Under the pieces are notes generated by a model that was given only the letters and a program-made list of their open reading frames with translations, had not been told where the DNA came from and ran no database searches. The position numbers were made by a program, and so were the translations under genes. Positions 19,083 to 28,244 of a stretch of DNA of 64,000 nucleotides are shown here, in pieces. Source of the DNA: UBA2241 sp963777895 (lineage in GTDB: Bacteria > Actinomycetota > Thermoleophilia > UBA2241); NCBI GenBank assembly GCA_963777895.1, contig CAVZSF010000003.1:1-64000 (forward strand), read 5' to 3'. The first letter of the stretch is position 1. The number at the start of each line of letters is the position of its first letter.

Positions 19083-20519
19083 TCAGACGGGCGCGGTCAG
19101 CGGGAGGCTCACCGTGAAGCGTGCGCCCTCCCCGGGCGCCGTCTGCAGGGCGACGCTTCCGCCGTGCCGTTCGGCGATGGCGGCGACGATCGAGAGGCCG
19201 AGGCCGGACGACCCCTGACCGGCGGCGCGCGATTGCTCGCTCCGGTAGAACGGCTCGAAGATGCGCTCCGCGTCCTCGGCGCTCATGCCGGCGCCGTCGT
19301 CGGCCACCACCAGGAGCGCGTGCTCCGTGTCGCGCTCGACGGACACCCGGATGGTGGCGGCATCGCCGGCGTGCTGGACGGCGTTGACGACCAGGTTGGC
19401 GACGAGCTGGCGGAGGCCGGCCTCGTCGCCCGGCACCACGACCGCGCCGGGCGCGGCGAACTCGATGCTTCGTTCCGGCGCGACGGTTCGGGCGTCCGCG
19501 ACGGCGTCGCCCGCGACCTGGGACAGGTCGACCGGCGCTCGTTCGAGCGGACGCTCCTCGTCGCGCCGCGCCACCTGCAAGAGCTCGTCCACCAGCACGC
19601 CCATGCGCGCCGCCTCCTGCTCGATGCGGCGCATGGCGAGCTCGAGGTCCTCCGGACGGTCCTTGGCGCCGCGGCGGAAGAGCTCGGCGTAGCCGCGGAT
19701 CGAGACGAGCGGCGTGCGCAGCTCGTGCGACGCTTGGGCGAGGAAGCGGCGCAGCTTCTCCTCTGACCGCTTGCGCCGCTCGAAGGACCGCTCGATCTGC
19801 GCGAGCATCGCGTTCAGCGCGATCCCCAGGCGCCCTACCTCGGTGCCCGGCTCGGTGTGATCGATCCGCCGCCCCAGGTCGCCCTCGGCGATCGCTCCCG
19901 CCGTCGTCGCCATGTCCTCGAGCGGGCGCAGCTCACGCCGCACCAGGTACCAGGCCAGAGCCGCCAGCGCGACGAGCACGCCGATGGTCACGATGACCTC
20001 GATGACGACGAGACGCGCCAGCGTCTGGGTCACCTCCGAGAGCGGGATCGCGACGATCAGGATGTAGTCGGTGTTCGCGATCCTCGACCCGAGGACGCGA
20101 TATGCCCTGCCCTCGCGGCCCGAGCCCCGGGCCGTGAACGTGGTCCCGCCGGGCGCGCTGCCCGCGTCTTTGACGATCGTCGACGGCAGCACCGGAGCCG
20201 TGGGCGTGGCGCTGCCATACGTGAAGAAGACGTACCTGACGACGGCGGCGTTGGCATCGAGGATCGCGCCGTACGTGCCCGGCGGCAGCACCGTGGTGGC
20301 GTTCTCGCGCGTCAGCCCAAGGTCGGGCAGATTGGCACCGCCCTGCGAGGCGAGCGCCTGGGTGACGGGCTGCGTCGCGCCGGTCAGCTGCTGGTCGACA
20401 CGGTCGAAGAGGAAGGAGCGCAGCGAGACGTAGAGGGCGGCGTTGGCAAGCACGAGGCCGGCGAAGACCAGGGCGACGAGTGTCAGCGTCAGACGCAGCC
20501 GAAGGGTGACGCGCTGCAA
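19083..20519 (-). CDS. sensor histidine kinase (MprB/BaeS-like)
   Basis: 478 residues. Two transmembrane helices (about 10-32 and 168-192) flank an extracytoplasmic sensor region; a HAMP linker follows (about 192-245). The phospho-acceptor is His265 in ASHELRTPL. The ATPase domain has NLVVNAVQHA (N box), DDGAGM (G1), FEPFYR (F) and GSSGLGLSIV (G2). It sits directly after the response-regulator gene (3-base gap), with htrA divergent, the same arrangement as mycobacterial mprAB-pepD, suggesting envelope-stress sensing. Signal unknown. Confidence 0.92.
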   Translation of the reverse strand: MQRVTLRLRLTLTLVALVFAGLVLANAALYVSLRSFLFDRVDQQLTGATQPVTQALASQGGANLPDLGLTRENATTVLPPGTYGAILDANAAVVRYVFFTYGSATPTAPVLPSTIVKDAGSAPGGTTFTARGSGREGRAYRVLGSRIANTDYILIVAIPLSEVTQTLARLVVIEVIVTIGVLVALAALAWYLVRRELRPLEDMATTAGAIAEGDLGRRIDHTEPGTEVGRLGIALNAMLAQIERSFERRKRSEEKLRRFLAQASHELRTPLVSIRGYAELFRRGAKDRPEDLELAMRRIEQEAARMGVLVDELLQVARRDEERPLERAPVDLSQVAGDAVADARTVAPERSIEFAAPGAVVVPGDEAGLRQLVANLVVNAVQHAGDAATIRVSVERDTEHALLVVADDGAGMSAEDAERIFEPFYRSEQSRAAGQGSSGLGLSIVAAIAERHGGSVALQTAPGEGARFTVSLPLTAPV

Positions 20520-20522
20520 GCG

Positions 20523-21242
20523 CTACTCCGAGTTCTCGCGCAGGCAGTAACCGAAGCCGCGCACCGTGTGGATCAGCGGCGAGCCCAGCGGGTTGAGCTT
20601 CTTGCGCAGGTAGCTGATGTAGATCTCGACCACGTTGGCCTCGCCCCCGAAGTCGTAGCTCCACACCCTGTCGAGGATCTGCGCCTTCGAGAGGACGCGA
20701 CGCGGGTTCAGCATCAGGTAACGGAGCAACTTGTACTCGGTGGCCGTCAGCTCGATCGGTGTACCCGCGCGCGTCACTTCGTGCGTGTCCTCGTTCATCT
20801 CGATGTCGGCGAAGACCAGACGCTGGGGCTGCGATTCGGAGCGGCGGGTGCGGCGCAGCACGGCGCGGATGCGGGCGACGAGCTCCTCCAGACTGAAGGG
20901 CTTGGTCATGTAGTCGTCGCCGCCGAGCGTCAGGCCGCGCACCTTGTCCTCGGTCGCGTCCCGTGCGGTCAGGAAGAGGACCGGTGTGCCGGGCGCCTCG
21001 GCGGAGAGCCGCCGGGCGACCTCGAAACCGTCGAAGTCCGGCAACATGATGTCGAGGACCACGAGGTCCGGCCGGGAGGCCGTGAAGGCGTTGACGGCCT
21101 CACGGCCGGTGTGGGCGACCTCGACCTCGAACCGCTCGTAGCGCAAGGCGAGCGCCACGAGGTCGGTGATGCTCGGCTCGTCGTCGACGACGAGCACCTT
21201 GGTGCCGATGTCCCCCTGGTCCTCTTCGTACGCCGCATCCAC
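20523..21242 (-). CDS. OmpR/PhoB-family response regulator
   Basis: 239 residues from GTG 21242, with GGAGGAG seven bases upstream; an earlier in-frame start would add a non-conserved N-terminus. Receiver domain: acidic pair Asp20/Asp21, phosphorylation site Asp64 (VVLDIMLPD), Thr in LFLTARD and Lys in YMTKPF. The C-terminal winged-helix domain reads LTATEYKLLRYLMLNPRRVL and ends HTVRGFGYCL. Partner of the kinase encoded next. It probably controls the divergent htrA and perhaps its own operon through the repeats at 21298-21395. Confidence 0.94.
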   Translation of the reverse strand: MDAAYEEDQGDIGTKVLVVDDEPSITDLVALALRYERFEVEVAHTGREAVNAFTASRPDLVVLDIMLPDFDGFEVARRLSAEAPGTPVLFLTARDATEDKVRGLTLGGDDYMTKPFSLEELVARIRAVLRRTRRSESQPQRLVFADIEMNEDTHEVTRAGTPIELTATEYKLLRYLMLNPRRVLSKAQILDRVWSYDFGGEANVVEIYISYLRKKLNPLGSPLIHTVRGFGYCLRENSE

Positions 21243-21297
21243 GTCGCATCTCCTCCGCTCGACGAGCCGATTCTCGTCCGCGCCGCTGGGCGTCAGT

Positions 21298-21395
21298 TGA
21301 GAACTGCCTGTGAGAACGCTGTGTCTGCCACAGCTTACGCCCTCAGGCGCATGCGCGGGCCCGCCTCTCAGAACATTCACAGGAAAGGCTCAGCA
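21298..21395. promoter_or_regulatory. candidate response-regulator binding repeats between the regulator and htrA
   Basis: The divergent intergenic region holds TGAGAAC (21298-21304) repeated 13 bases later as TGAGAAC (21311-21317), a related CTCAGAAC (21367-21374), then ATTCACAGG and GCTCAGC. Direct repeats at near-helical spacing are typical of OmpR-family operators. The motif has not been matched to a known regulator. Confidence 0.35.
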
Positions 21396-21506
21396 TGCCT
21401 TCAGTCCCGGCGGCTACAACTGCACCAGCATCTCAGACGGCCGCGGCGGACGACGTCGCCGCGCTGCGGCCGCACGACAGCGAGGCGACGGAGAGGAACC
21501 CAGAGC

Positions 21507-22703
21507 ATGAACCGCACGCGCACGTTGATCGTCGGTCTGGTGTCGGGCGTCGGGAGCGCCGCTCTCGTGCTGCTGCTGGTCGTTGCCACCGGCATCATCC
21601 CGAGCACCACGACGACGGTGGTACAGCCGTCGTCGGCCACCAGCACCCCCGTGTCCTTCAAGAGCGACGCGGCGATGACGCCGACGCAGATCTACGACAA
21701 GTACTCCCCCGGCGTCGTCGAGATCCGCTCGACCTTCTCCGGGGCCTCCACCATGACGCCCTTCGGTCCCCAGCAGGGCTCTGCCCAGGCACTCGGCACC
21801 GGCTTCGTCGTCTCGAAGGACGGTTACATCCTCACGAACGCGCACGTGGTGGCCGACAACGGCCAGCGCGCCAGCTCCGTGAGCGTCGTCTTCAAGGGCA
21901 GCGGCGGCTCCACCTCGACGAATGAGGTCACGGCGAAGATCGTCGGCATCGACGAGTCCAGCGACGTCGCTCTGCTCAAGATCGACACCGCCAAGGCGCC
22001 CACCTTGGTGCCTCTGGTGCTGGGCGACTCCAGCAAGGTGCAGGTCGGCGAGTCCGTGGTCGCCATCGGTAACCCCCTCGGCTACGACTTCTCTGTGACG
22101 GCCGGCATCGTCTCGGCCGTCGGCCGCAACCTGCAGGCGCCCAACGGCGCCCAGATCTCGGACGGCATTCAGACGGACGCCGCCATCAACTCAGGCAACT
22201 CCGGCGGCCCGCTCTTCGACGCCTCCGGAGCGGTGATCGGCATCAACGAGCAGATCGCCTCGCAGAGCGGCGGCAATGAGGGCCTCGGGTTCGCCGTGCC
22301 CATCAACCGGGCGATCGACGTGATGAAGCAGCTGAAGAGCAACGGTTCCGTCAAGTACGCCTGGCTCGGCGTCCAGGGCCAGACCCTGACCGCCGACGTC
22401 GCAAAGGCCCTCGGGCTGAGCGTGAAGCAGGGCGTCCTGGTGGCCAGCGTGGTGAAGAGCAGCCCCGCCGCCGCCGCGGGCATCACCGGCGGGACCTCAG
22501 AGCAGGCGCTGCAGGGCCAGCCCTACGTCGTGGGCGGCGACATCATCACCGCGATCGACGGCAAGCAGCTCGCCGGCATGGAAGAGCTCTCGGCCGCCAT
22601 CTCACAGCACAAGCCAGGCGACAAGGTGACGCTCACCGTCGTCTCGGGATCGTCGACCAAGGATGTTCAGGTCACACTGGGTGACCGTCCAGCCTCCCTC
22701 TGA
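21507..22703 (+). CDS. HtrA/DegP-like PDZ serine protease
   Basis: 398 residues. One N-terminal transmembrane helix (about 8-30) anchors it, followed by a Thr/Ser-rich linker. The trypsin-like domain has the triad His113 (TNAHVV), Asp153 (SSDVALL) and Ser232 (GNSGGPL). A C-terminal PDZ domain (about 290-395) carries YAWLGVQ and the substrate-groove segment GVLVASV. It is expected to degrade or refold damaged proteins outside the membrane. It diverges from the response regulator/kinase operon, as pepD does from mprAB, and is a likely regulon member. A duplicated hairpin block follows. Confidence 0.93.
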   Translation: MNRTRTLIVGLVSGVGSAALVLLLVVATGIIPSTTTTVVQPSSATSTPVSFKSDAAMTPTQIYDKYSPGVVEIRSTFSGASTMTPFGPQQGSAQALGTGFVVSKDGYILTNAHVVADNGQRASSVSVVFKGSGGSTSTNEVTAKIVGIDESSDVALLKIDTAKAPTLVPLVLGDSSKVQVGESVVAIGNPLGYDFSVTAGIVSAVGRNLQAPNGAQISDGIQTDAAINSGNSGGPLFDASGAVIGINEQIASQSGGNEGLGFAVPINRAIDVMKQLKSNGSVKYAWLGVQGQTLTADVAKALGLSVKQGVLVASVVKSSPAAAAGITGGTSEQALQGQPYVVGGDIITAIDGKQLAGMEELSAAISQHKPGDKVTLTVVSGSSTKDVQVTLGDRPASL

Positions 22704-22808
22704 CCCCACCCCCGTGAGGCGCGTGCCCCCTCGCGTCCCACAGCATGCAGCCCCCTGCATGCCCCCTCCGGGAGGGGCCGGCCCAAGGGCCGGCCCCTCC
22801 CGCCCCTT
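22704..22808 (+). repeat. hairpin-bearing direct repeat, copy 1
   Basis: First copy of a ~105-110-bp block that recurs at 22947-23058. It holds a small palindrome (GCATGCAG-CCCC-CTGCATGC) followed by a strong GC hairpin (GGGAGGGGCCGGCCC / GGGCCGGCCCCTCCC) and CGCCCCTTCTT. It directly follows the htrA stop and may act as its terminator. Confidence 0.75.
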
Positions 22809-22946
22809 CTTGAGTCGCCAGTCCCCGGCCGATCTCTCCCTTTCACAGGTGAATCTCAGAAAAGGCACAGCTCGGTCACACACGCCATGGCTACACTGCA
22901 GTCATAGAAACGTCACCCCGATGTGTGACCATCTAGTTTCACGAAG

Positions 22947-23058
22947 ACCCCACCCAGTGAGACGTGTCCCTCCCCCTCACGCCTCACAGCATGCAGCCCC
23001 CCCTGCATGCCCCCTCCGGGAGGGGCCGGCCGCTCAGGCCGGCCCCTCCCGCCCCTTT
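22947..23058 (+). repeat. hairpin-bearing direct repeat, copy 2
   Basis: Second copy, about 240 bases downstream of the first: same CCCCACC start, GTGAG segment, ACAGCATGCAG...CTGCATGC palindrome and GGGAGGGGCCGGCC hairpin, ending CGCCCCTTTTGTTT with a better T-run. It lies 30 bases before the next gene, an odd place for a terminator. The region between the copies (22809-22946) has no gene and shows TTTCACAGG and CTCAGAAAAGG, similar to motifs before htrA. Confidence 0.75.
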
Positions 23059-23088
23059 TGTTTCTAGGATGGGTACGAAGGTCCCGAC

Positions 23089-23946
23089 ATGAGCGTCTTT
23101 TGGTGGATCGTCCTCGTCCTGGCTGTGGTCTTCGTGCTGGTGCCGTTCCTGCAGCGGCGCCGCCTGCATCGCCGCCGGCGCGGCCTCATCCGGCAGCTCG
23201 AGCAGGCCAGGGGCTCGCGCGTCGTCACGGTCATTCATCGGCAGGAGACGATCAGCCTGCTGGGCATCCCGATCAGCCGGTTCATCGACATCGAGGACGC
23301 CGAGCAGATCCTGCGGGCCATCCGGCTGACGCCCGATGAGCTCCCGATCGACCTCGTCCTGCACACGCCGGGCGGACTCGTGCTGGCGTCCGACCAGATC
23401 GCTCACGCACTGAAGCGACACCGGGGCAAGGTGACGATCTTCGTTCCGCACTACGCCATGTCGGGCGGCACGCTGCTCGCGCTGGCCGCCGACGAGATCG
23501 TGATGGACCGGGACGCGGTGCTCGGCCCGGTCGACCCCCAGCTCGGCGGCCTGCCGCGAGGCTTCTGGCCGGCCGCCTCGATCCTCAAGGCGCTTGAGAC
23601 CCCGAACCCAAACCGCAGCGACGAGACCTTGATCCTGGGTGACATGGCGCGCAAGGCGATCGACCAGGTGGAGGCGACCGTGTTCGCACTGCTCGCCGAC
23701 ACGCACGATGAAGACGCCGCGCACGCCTTGGCAAGGACGCTCAGCGAGGGGCGCTGGACGCACGACTACCCGATACGCATCGATGAGGCGCGTGAGTTCG
23801 GCCTGCCCGTCCGGGACGACGTCCCGGACGCCGTCTACGAGCTCATGCGCCTCTACCCCCAGCGCGCCGGCCGCCGCCCGTCCGTCGAGTTCATCCCCGT
23901 CCCCTACAAGGAGGGTGGGGGCCCAGCGGGCGGCGAGGAGCAGTAG
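23089..23946 (+). CDS. ClpP/SppA-fold serine protease-like membrane protein (SDH family)
   Basis: 285 residues. An N-terminal transmembrane helix (about 4-21) followed by a basic stretch precedes an SppA-like crotonase/ClpP fold: LVLHTPGGLVLASDQIAHAL, then HYAMSGGTLLALAADEIVMD with the candidate catalytic Ser in MSGG, then VLGPVDPQLGGLP. This is the serine dehydrogenase proteinase (DUF114-like) group, thought to cleave membrane or signal peptides. A terminator hairpin follows at 23956. Proximity to htrA suggests a common role in envelope protein turnover. Confidence 0.82.
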   Translation: MSVFWWIVLVLAVVFVLVPFLQRRRLHRRRRGLIRQLEQARGSRVVTVIHRQETISLLGIPISRFIDIEDAEQILRAIRLTPDELPIDLVLHTPGGLVLASDQIAHALKRHRGKVTIFVPHYAMSGGTLLALAADEIVMDRDAVLGPVDPQLGGLPRGFWPAASILKALETPNPNRSDETLILGDMARKAIDQVEATVFALLADTHDEDAAHALARTLSEGRWTHDYPIRIDEAREFGLPVRDDVPDAVYELMRLYPQRAGRRPSVEFIPVPYKEGGGPAGGEEQ

Positions 23947-23955
23947 GACGCTCCC

Positions 23956-23982
23956 CGGCGGCAGGCGCTTCGCCCGCCGCCG
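23956..23982. terminator. terminator hairpin between convergent genes
   Basis: An imperfect GC stem (CGGCGGCAGGCG / CGCCCGCCGCCG) around a CTTCG-type loop sits between the stop codons of the protease gene and the convergent zinc-finger gene; it can serve both strands. Confidence 0.55.
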
Positions 23983-23983
23983 C

Positions 23984-24271
23984 TTACGCCGCCTCGTTGC
24001 GCCGCGCCTCGGCCTCGGCCTTGTCCTCCTGAAGATCGAGGTCCTCGGCCGTGTCCTCGGGCGACTCCTCCATGGTCTCTTCGATGACGTTCAACGGGCG
24101 GTCCGCGTCGGTGCTCTCGGCGCCGCCCCAGGAACGCCCTCCTTCATCCACGACGGGGGTGTCGTCGAGGTACAGGAAGGGCTCCTCGGGGTGTGCCGTC
24201 GCGTAGTGCTCGACGAACGACGCCCGTTCGGTGAACGTGGCCCCGCAGTGGGGGCAGATGTCGACGTGCAT
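23984..24271 (-). CDS. small C2H2 zinc-finger protein
   Basis: 95 residues. Residues 6-27 form a C2H2 finger: CPHC, then TERASFVEHYATAH, with Cys-x2-Cys and His-x4-His spacing. The remaining ~65 residues are acidic and predicted disordered or helical (EETMEESPEDTAEDLDLQ...). C2H2 fingers are uncommon in bacteria outside Ros/MucR-type regulators, which this does not resemble in length. It could be a small DNA- or protein-binding factor. No neighbour clarifies its role. Confidence 0.68.
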   Translation of the reverse strand: MHVDICPHCGATFTERASFVEHYATAHPEEPFLYLDDTPVVDEGGRSWGGAESTDADRPLNVIEETMEESPEDTAEDLDLQEDKAEAEARRNEAA

Positions 24272-24444
24272 GTGGGTCCTCCCCTGCCGCGCCTGGTTGA
24301 TCGTCAGGTTCCCGGCAGCGCCCCCGGCGACTCCCGTTCCGGCCTGCCGGCGAGGTAGACTACGCGCCTGACGAGACCGGGCTGGGAGGCAAGCCCTAGG
24401 CCGCCGGCCACCCTACCTCCCCCGCCCGCGCACGAGGAGGCGCG

Positions 24445-26428
24445 GTGCACGGGGACGAGGCGCTGGCACTGTACGCGGCGGCACGGAGCGGAGGTCTCCG
24501 TCCGGCCCTGCTCGAGTCACTCGGACCGCGCACCCCTTTCGGTCGCCGGACCCTGCTTGCGGCCGCGCCCTCTCGTGAGGTCGAGCTTCGAGACGGCGTG
24601 CTCCGTGAGAGCGGGCGCGTGCTGGGCGGCGTGGCTGAGCTCTTCGAGCTTCTCACGCCGCCGGCGACGCCCACCACATCGCCCTTCTTCCCAGCCTGGG
24701 TCGGCTTCTTCGCCTACGAGTTCGCACGCCTCCTGGACATGCCGGCGAAGGCGCCCCTGCCCGGCCTCCCGGACGCCGCCTTCCGTCTCTACGAGCGGGG
24801 CTGGCTGTGGGAGGACGGACGGCTGGTGGAGCGGCCGGACGCGTGCAGTGAGCTGGCCGGGCTGGCGCCGGCCTCGACGATGCCGTCCGGCCTGCCGGCC
24901 ATCGAGCTGCGCAGCGACTACCCCGCAGACGAGCACATCGCCGGGGTCGAGGAGGTGCAGGAGCGGATCCGTGCGGGCTGGGTGTACCAGGTCAACCTCT
25001 CGAGCCGTTTCCACTTCGACGCACGCGAGCTCGACGCGCTGCCCTTCTACGCCACCCTGCGACAGACCAACCCGAGCCCCTTCTTCGGCATCGTCGAGGG
25101 CGATGGCTGGGCCGTCGTCTCGGGCAGTCCCGAACGTCTCTTCAGGCTCGAGGACGACCTGCTGACGGCGCGCCCTATCGCGGGGACCAGGCCGCGCCAC
25201 GCCGAAACGGCCGAGGACGACGCCCTGGAGCGCGATCTGCTCGGGGACCGTAAGGAGCAGGCCGAGCACGTGATGCTCGTCGACCTGCTCCGCAACGACC
25301 TCGCCCGAGTCTCGCGGCCAGGTAGCGTCGAGGTGAGCGAGGCCTTTACCGTCGAGCGATACAGTCACGTCATGCATCTCGTGAGCGAGGTGCGGGGTGC
25401 GCCGCGGGCGCCGTTCGCAGACGTGATGCGCAGCATCTTCCCCGGCGGCACCATCACCGGCGCGCCCAAGGAGAGCGTGATGCGCGAGATCGAGCGCCTC
25501 GAGCCGGTGCCGCGGGGCGCCTACACCGGCTCGCTGGGCTACGTCTCGGCGGCCGGTGCCGACTTCAACATCCTCATCCGCAGCCTGACCGTGGCCGGCG
25601 ACACCGCCTACCTCTCGGCCGGAGGCGGCATCGTCATTGAAAGCGACCCGACCACTGAGTACCTCGAGGCGCGCCACAAGGCGGAGGCGCTGCTGCACGT
25701 GCTGGGGAAGGGGCGGCGCGGGCTGCCGCCGGCGGCCCCGCGCCGCCACGACCAGTGGCGCCCGCCGCGGCAGCGCCCGCCGATCGCGGCTCGCGTCCTC
25801 TTCATTGAGTGCCACGACTCGTTCAGCTTCAACATCGTGGACTACTTGCACCTGGCGGGAGCTGAGGTGCGGGTCGTCGACCACGAGGAGGCGCCGCAAG
25901 AGGGCGTGGACGTCGGGGCGCCGTCAGAGACAGTGGCAATCCGGCCGCCACATCGGGCCGGCGGAGACGCCCGCCCGCATCCGGCGCTCGCCTGGGCCAC
26001 CCACGTGCGTGACCGGCCCGGGACCCGGAGAGCCGGCCACTTCGGGACGGTTGCTCGAGTGGACGGCCGCCGCCATGGCCTCGAGTGTGCCGCTGCTCGG
26101 CATCTGCCTCGGCCACCAGGCCATCGGGGCCGCGGCGGGCGCACGCCTCGTGCGGGCGCCGCGGCCCGTCCACGGAGAGGCTCACCTAGTCGAGCACGCC
26201 GGCCGCGGCATCTTCGCGGGCATACCCTCGCCGGCCCGCTTCACGCGCTACCATTCGCTGGTGCTCGACGATCTGCCCGATGAGCTTCGGCTCGAGGCCT
26301 GGACCGCGGACGACCTCGTCATGGCCGTGTCGCATCGCGACCTGCCCGTCTGGGGCGTCCAGTTCCATCCGGAGAGCATGCTGAGCGAGGAGGGGCTCGA
26401 GTTGCTCGCGGCCTTCCTCGCCCTGTAG
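24445..26428 (+). CDS. pabB: aminodeoxychorismate synthase, PabB-PabA fusion, one frameshift
   Basis: GTG 24445 follows GAGGAGG. The first ~430 residues are the chorismate-using component: AGWVYQVNLSSRF, GSPERLF, IAGTRPR, LVDLLRNDL, SIFPGGTITGAPK and GAYTGSLGY. A linker (PPRQRP) leads to a glutamine amidotransferase: FIECHDSFSFNIVDYL, TGPGPGEP, LLGICLGHQAIG with the nucleophilic Cys, and FHPES with the catalytic His/Glu. Together they convert chorismate and glutamine to 4-amino-4-deoxychorismate for folate synthesis. One extra base near 26010 (CACGTGCGTGACC) breaks the frame; removing it joins WATHV to VTGPGPG. TrpEG-type anthranilate synthase is the alternative, but the sequence looks PabB-like. 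Confidence 0.83.
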
Positions 26429-26454
26429 GGACGACCGCGACGCCCCAGGCCCAA

Positions 26455-26477
26455 GCCGGCGGAGATGCTCCGCCGCC
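26455..26477. terminator. terminator hairpin
   Basis: GCCGGCGGAG-ATG-CTCCGCCGCC, followed by CAGCCTTT, lies between the convergent pab fusion and the metallopeptidase gene. Confidence 0.6.
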
Positions 26478-26488
26478 CAGCCTTTACC

Positions 26489-27085
26489 TCAAGCCAGCCC
26501 CATCCGGCGCAGCTCTCCTTCGGTGTAGCCGAAGAAGTGCGCCGTCTCGTGCAGGACGGTGACGCGGATCCGCGCCGCCAGAGCTGCAGATGTCGGCGAG
26601 ATCCGCTCCAGGTTGGCGCTGAACACATGGATCGTGTCCGAGTAGGGCGCGCCGAAGCTGACAGACCGGCGCGCCATCGGAACGCCGTGGTACAGGCCGA
26701 GGATGCGAGGGTCGATGCCGCCGGCGACCATCTCTGGTGACGGCCGTTCGGCGACCAGGATGGCGACGTTCCGCAGATGCTCGAGATGCTGCTGGGAGAG
26801 CTCAGCGAGCGCCGCTTCGGCCACGGCCTCGAACTCCTCCGGCGTCATGAGGCCCCGAGCGGGAACGGCGGCGTCGAGCCGCAGGACCGCCAGCCACTCC
26901 TCGGTCGCCGCGTCGTGCTCGCCGCACGCCCCCAGGGCGCGGGCGAGCAGGTAGCGCACGTCGGCCTCGAAGGCGGGCGGCAGGCCACCGCGGGCGAGGA
27001 CGGCCCGCAGCCGCTGTACGGCGGCGGGGGCATCGCCCGCGGCCAGCAGCCGCCCGCCCTCGCGCACCTCGTCGGCGACAGCCAT
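26489..27085 (-). CDS. zincin-like metallopeptidase with TPR-like N-terminus
   Basis: 198 residues. The N-terminal half (about 1-75) is helical and TPR-like (AVADEVREGGRLLAAGD, YLLARALGACGEHDAA). The C-terminal half has MTPEEFEAVAEAAL, GLYHGVP and the zinc site VLHETAHFFG (HExxH form), the pattern of the DUF1025/minimal metallopeptidase family whose members are soluble and of unknown substrate. Its start overlaps the stop of the upstream CDF transporter gene, so the two are co-transcribed. Confidence 0.82.
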   Translation of the reverse strand: MAVADEVREGGRLLAAGDAPAAVQRLRAVLARGGLPPAFEADVRYLLARALGACGEHDAATEEWLAVLRLDAAVPARGLMTPEEFEAVAEAALAELSQQHLEHLRNVAILVAERPSPEMVAGGIDPRILGLYHGVPMARRSVSFGAPYSDTIHVFSANLERISPTSAALAARIRVTVLHETAHFFGYTEGELRRMGLA

Positions 27086-28140
27086 CAGGATCCGGCGCTA
27101 TTGGCCGGCGGCGCGGGGTGGCGCTTGTCGATGCCGGGCGGCGCCGCTTCCGGCGCGGCGGCGGACTCAGCGACGCCGGCGCCGCCCGCCGCGCCGCCCT
27201 CTTCCACCGCCCGCGCCCCGTCCGCGCTCACCGCGCGCAGCGACTCGACCTCGATGAAGATGCGGTTCACCTCGGGATGGTCCGCCGTGATGTGCTCCTC
27301 GATGCGGTGGATGGCGGCGTGGATCTCCTCGGCCGGCGTCCCCGGCGCGAACTCGACCTCGAGGTTCAGCAGGACCTCCTCGGGGCCGAGGTGCATGGTG
27401 AGGACGGCGCCGACCCCGGTGACGACCGGGTCGTCACCGGCGAAGCGGCGCACGTCGTCGACCAGGTGCGGGTCGGCGCTCTCGCCGACCAGCAGGCCCT
27501 TGCTCTCCCAGGCCAGCCACACGGCGACGACGCAGAGGATGCTGCCGATGACGATCGAGGCGGTGCCGTCGATGTAGGGGTTCTCGAGCTCGTGGGCGAG
27601 GAAGATGCCGACGAAGGCGACGACCAGGCCGGCGAGCGCGGCCGAGTCCTCGAAGAGCACGGTGAAGAGGCTCGGGTCCTTGCCGTGGTGGATCGCGCTG
27701 AGCGCCCGCCGGTCGCCCTTCACCGTCCTGAAGGCGCGGTAGGCGACCGTGAACGAGATGCTCTCGAAGACCATGGCCAGGGCGAGGACGATGTAGTTGA
27801 TGGTCGGGTCCTTGAGCTCGCTCGGGTGCTGGATGTGCAGGATGCCCTCGTAGATGGACATGCCGCCGCCGATGCCGAAGATGCTGATCGCGACGATCAG
27901 GCTCCAGAAGTAGAGCTCCTTGCCGTAGCCGAAGGGGTGCGTGACGCTGGGCGGTCGCGAGCTGCGCTTGATGCCGAGGAAGAGCAGGGCGCCGTTGCCG
28001 GTGTCGACCAGCGAGTGGATGCCCTCGGAGAGCATCGCCGAGCTGCCGGTCATGACCGCGGCGACGAACTTGATGACGGCGATCGCGGCGTTGCCGATGA
28101 TCGCCGCGATGACGGCCTTCTTGGATTCCGTGTGCGCCAC
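27085..28140 (-). CDS. cation diffusion facilitator (CDF) family transporter
   Basis: 351 residues, about six transmembrane helices. Helix 2 carries SEGIHSLVDTGN with the metal-site His/Asp, helix 5 carries EDSAALAGLVVAFVG, and a cytoplasmic ferredoxin-like domain follows (LTMHLGPEEVLLNLEVEF, HRIEEHI, HPEVNRIFIE). These features and GKELYFWSLIVAISIF match the SLC30A9-like branch of CDF exporters for Zn2+ or other divalent metals. A disordered Ala/Gly/Pro tail (about 310-351) is unusual. Its stop overlaps the metallopeptidase start. Confidence 0.88.
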   Translation of the reverse strand: MAHTESKKAVIAAIIGNAAIAVIKFVAAVMTGSSAMLSEGIHSLVDTGNGALLFLGIKRSSRPPSVTHPFGYGKELYFWSLIVAISIFGIGGGMSIYEGILHIQHPSELKDPTINYIVLALAMVFESISFTVAYRAFRTVKGDRRALSAIHHGKDPSLFTVLFEDSAALAGLVVAFVGIFLAHELENPYIDGTASIVIGSILCVVAVWLAWESKGLLVGESADPHLVDDVRRFAGDDPVVTGVGAVLTMHLGPEEVLLNLEVEFAPGTPAEEIHAAIHRIEEHITADHPEVNRIFIEVESLRAVSADGARAVEEGGAAGGAGVAESAAAPEAAPPGIDKRHPAPPANSAGS

Positions 28141-28244
28141 GGGCGCAAGCGTACCGCGCGAGGGCAGGCGGCGTCACGGGCGGGGCGCCGCGGGCGCAGG
28201 CGCCGCGCCGCGCCCGCGCCGCCCTCTGCTACCCTACCGGCACG

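Noticed and set aside
19857..21506. Long plus-strand open frame running antisense to the kinase/regulator genes into htrA
   Set aside because: The conserved HtrA protein begins at 21507; the upstream part mirrors the minus-strand genes and has no protein family features.
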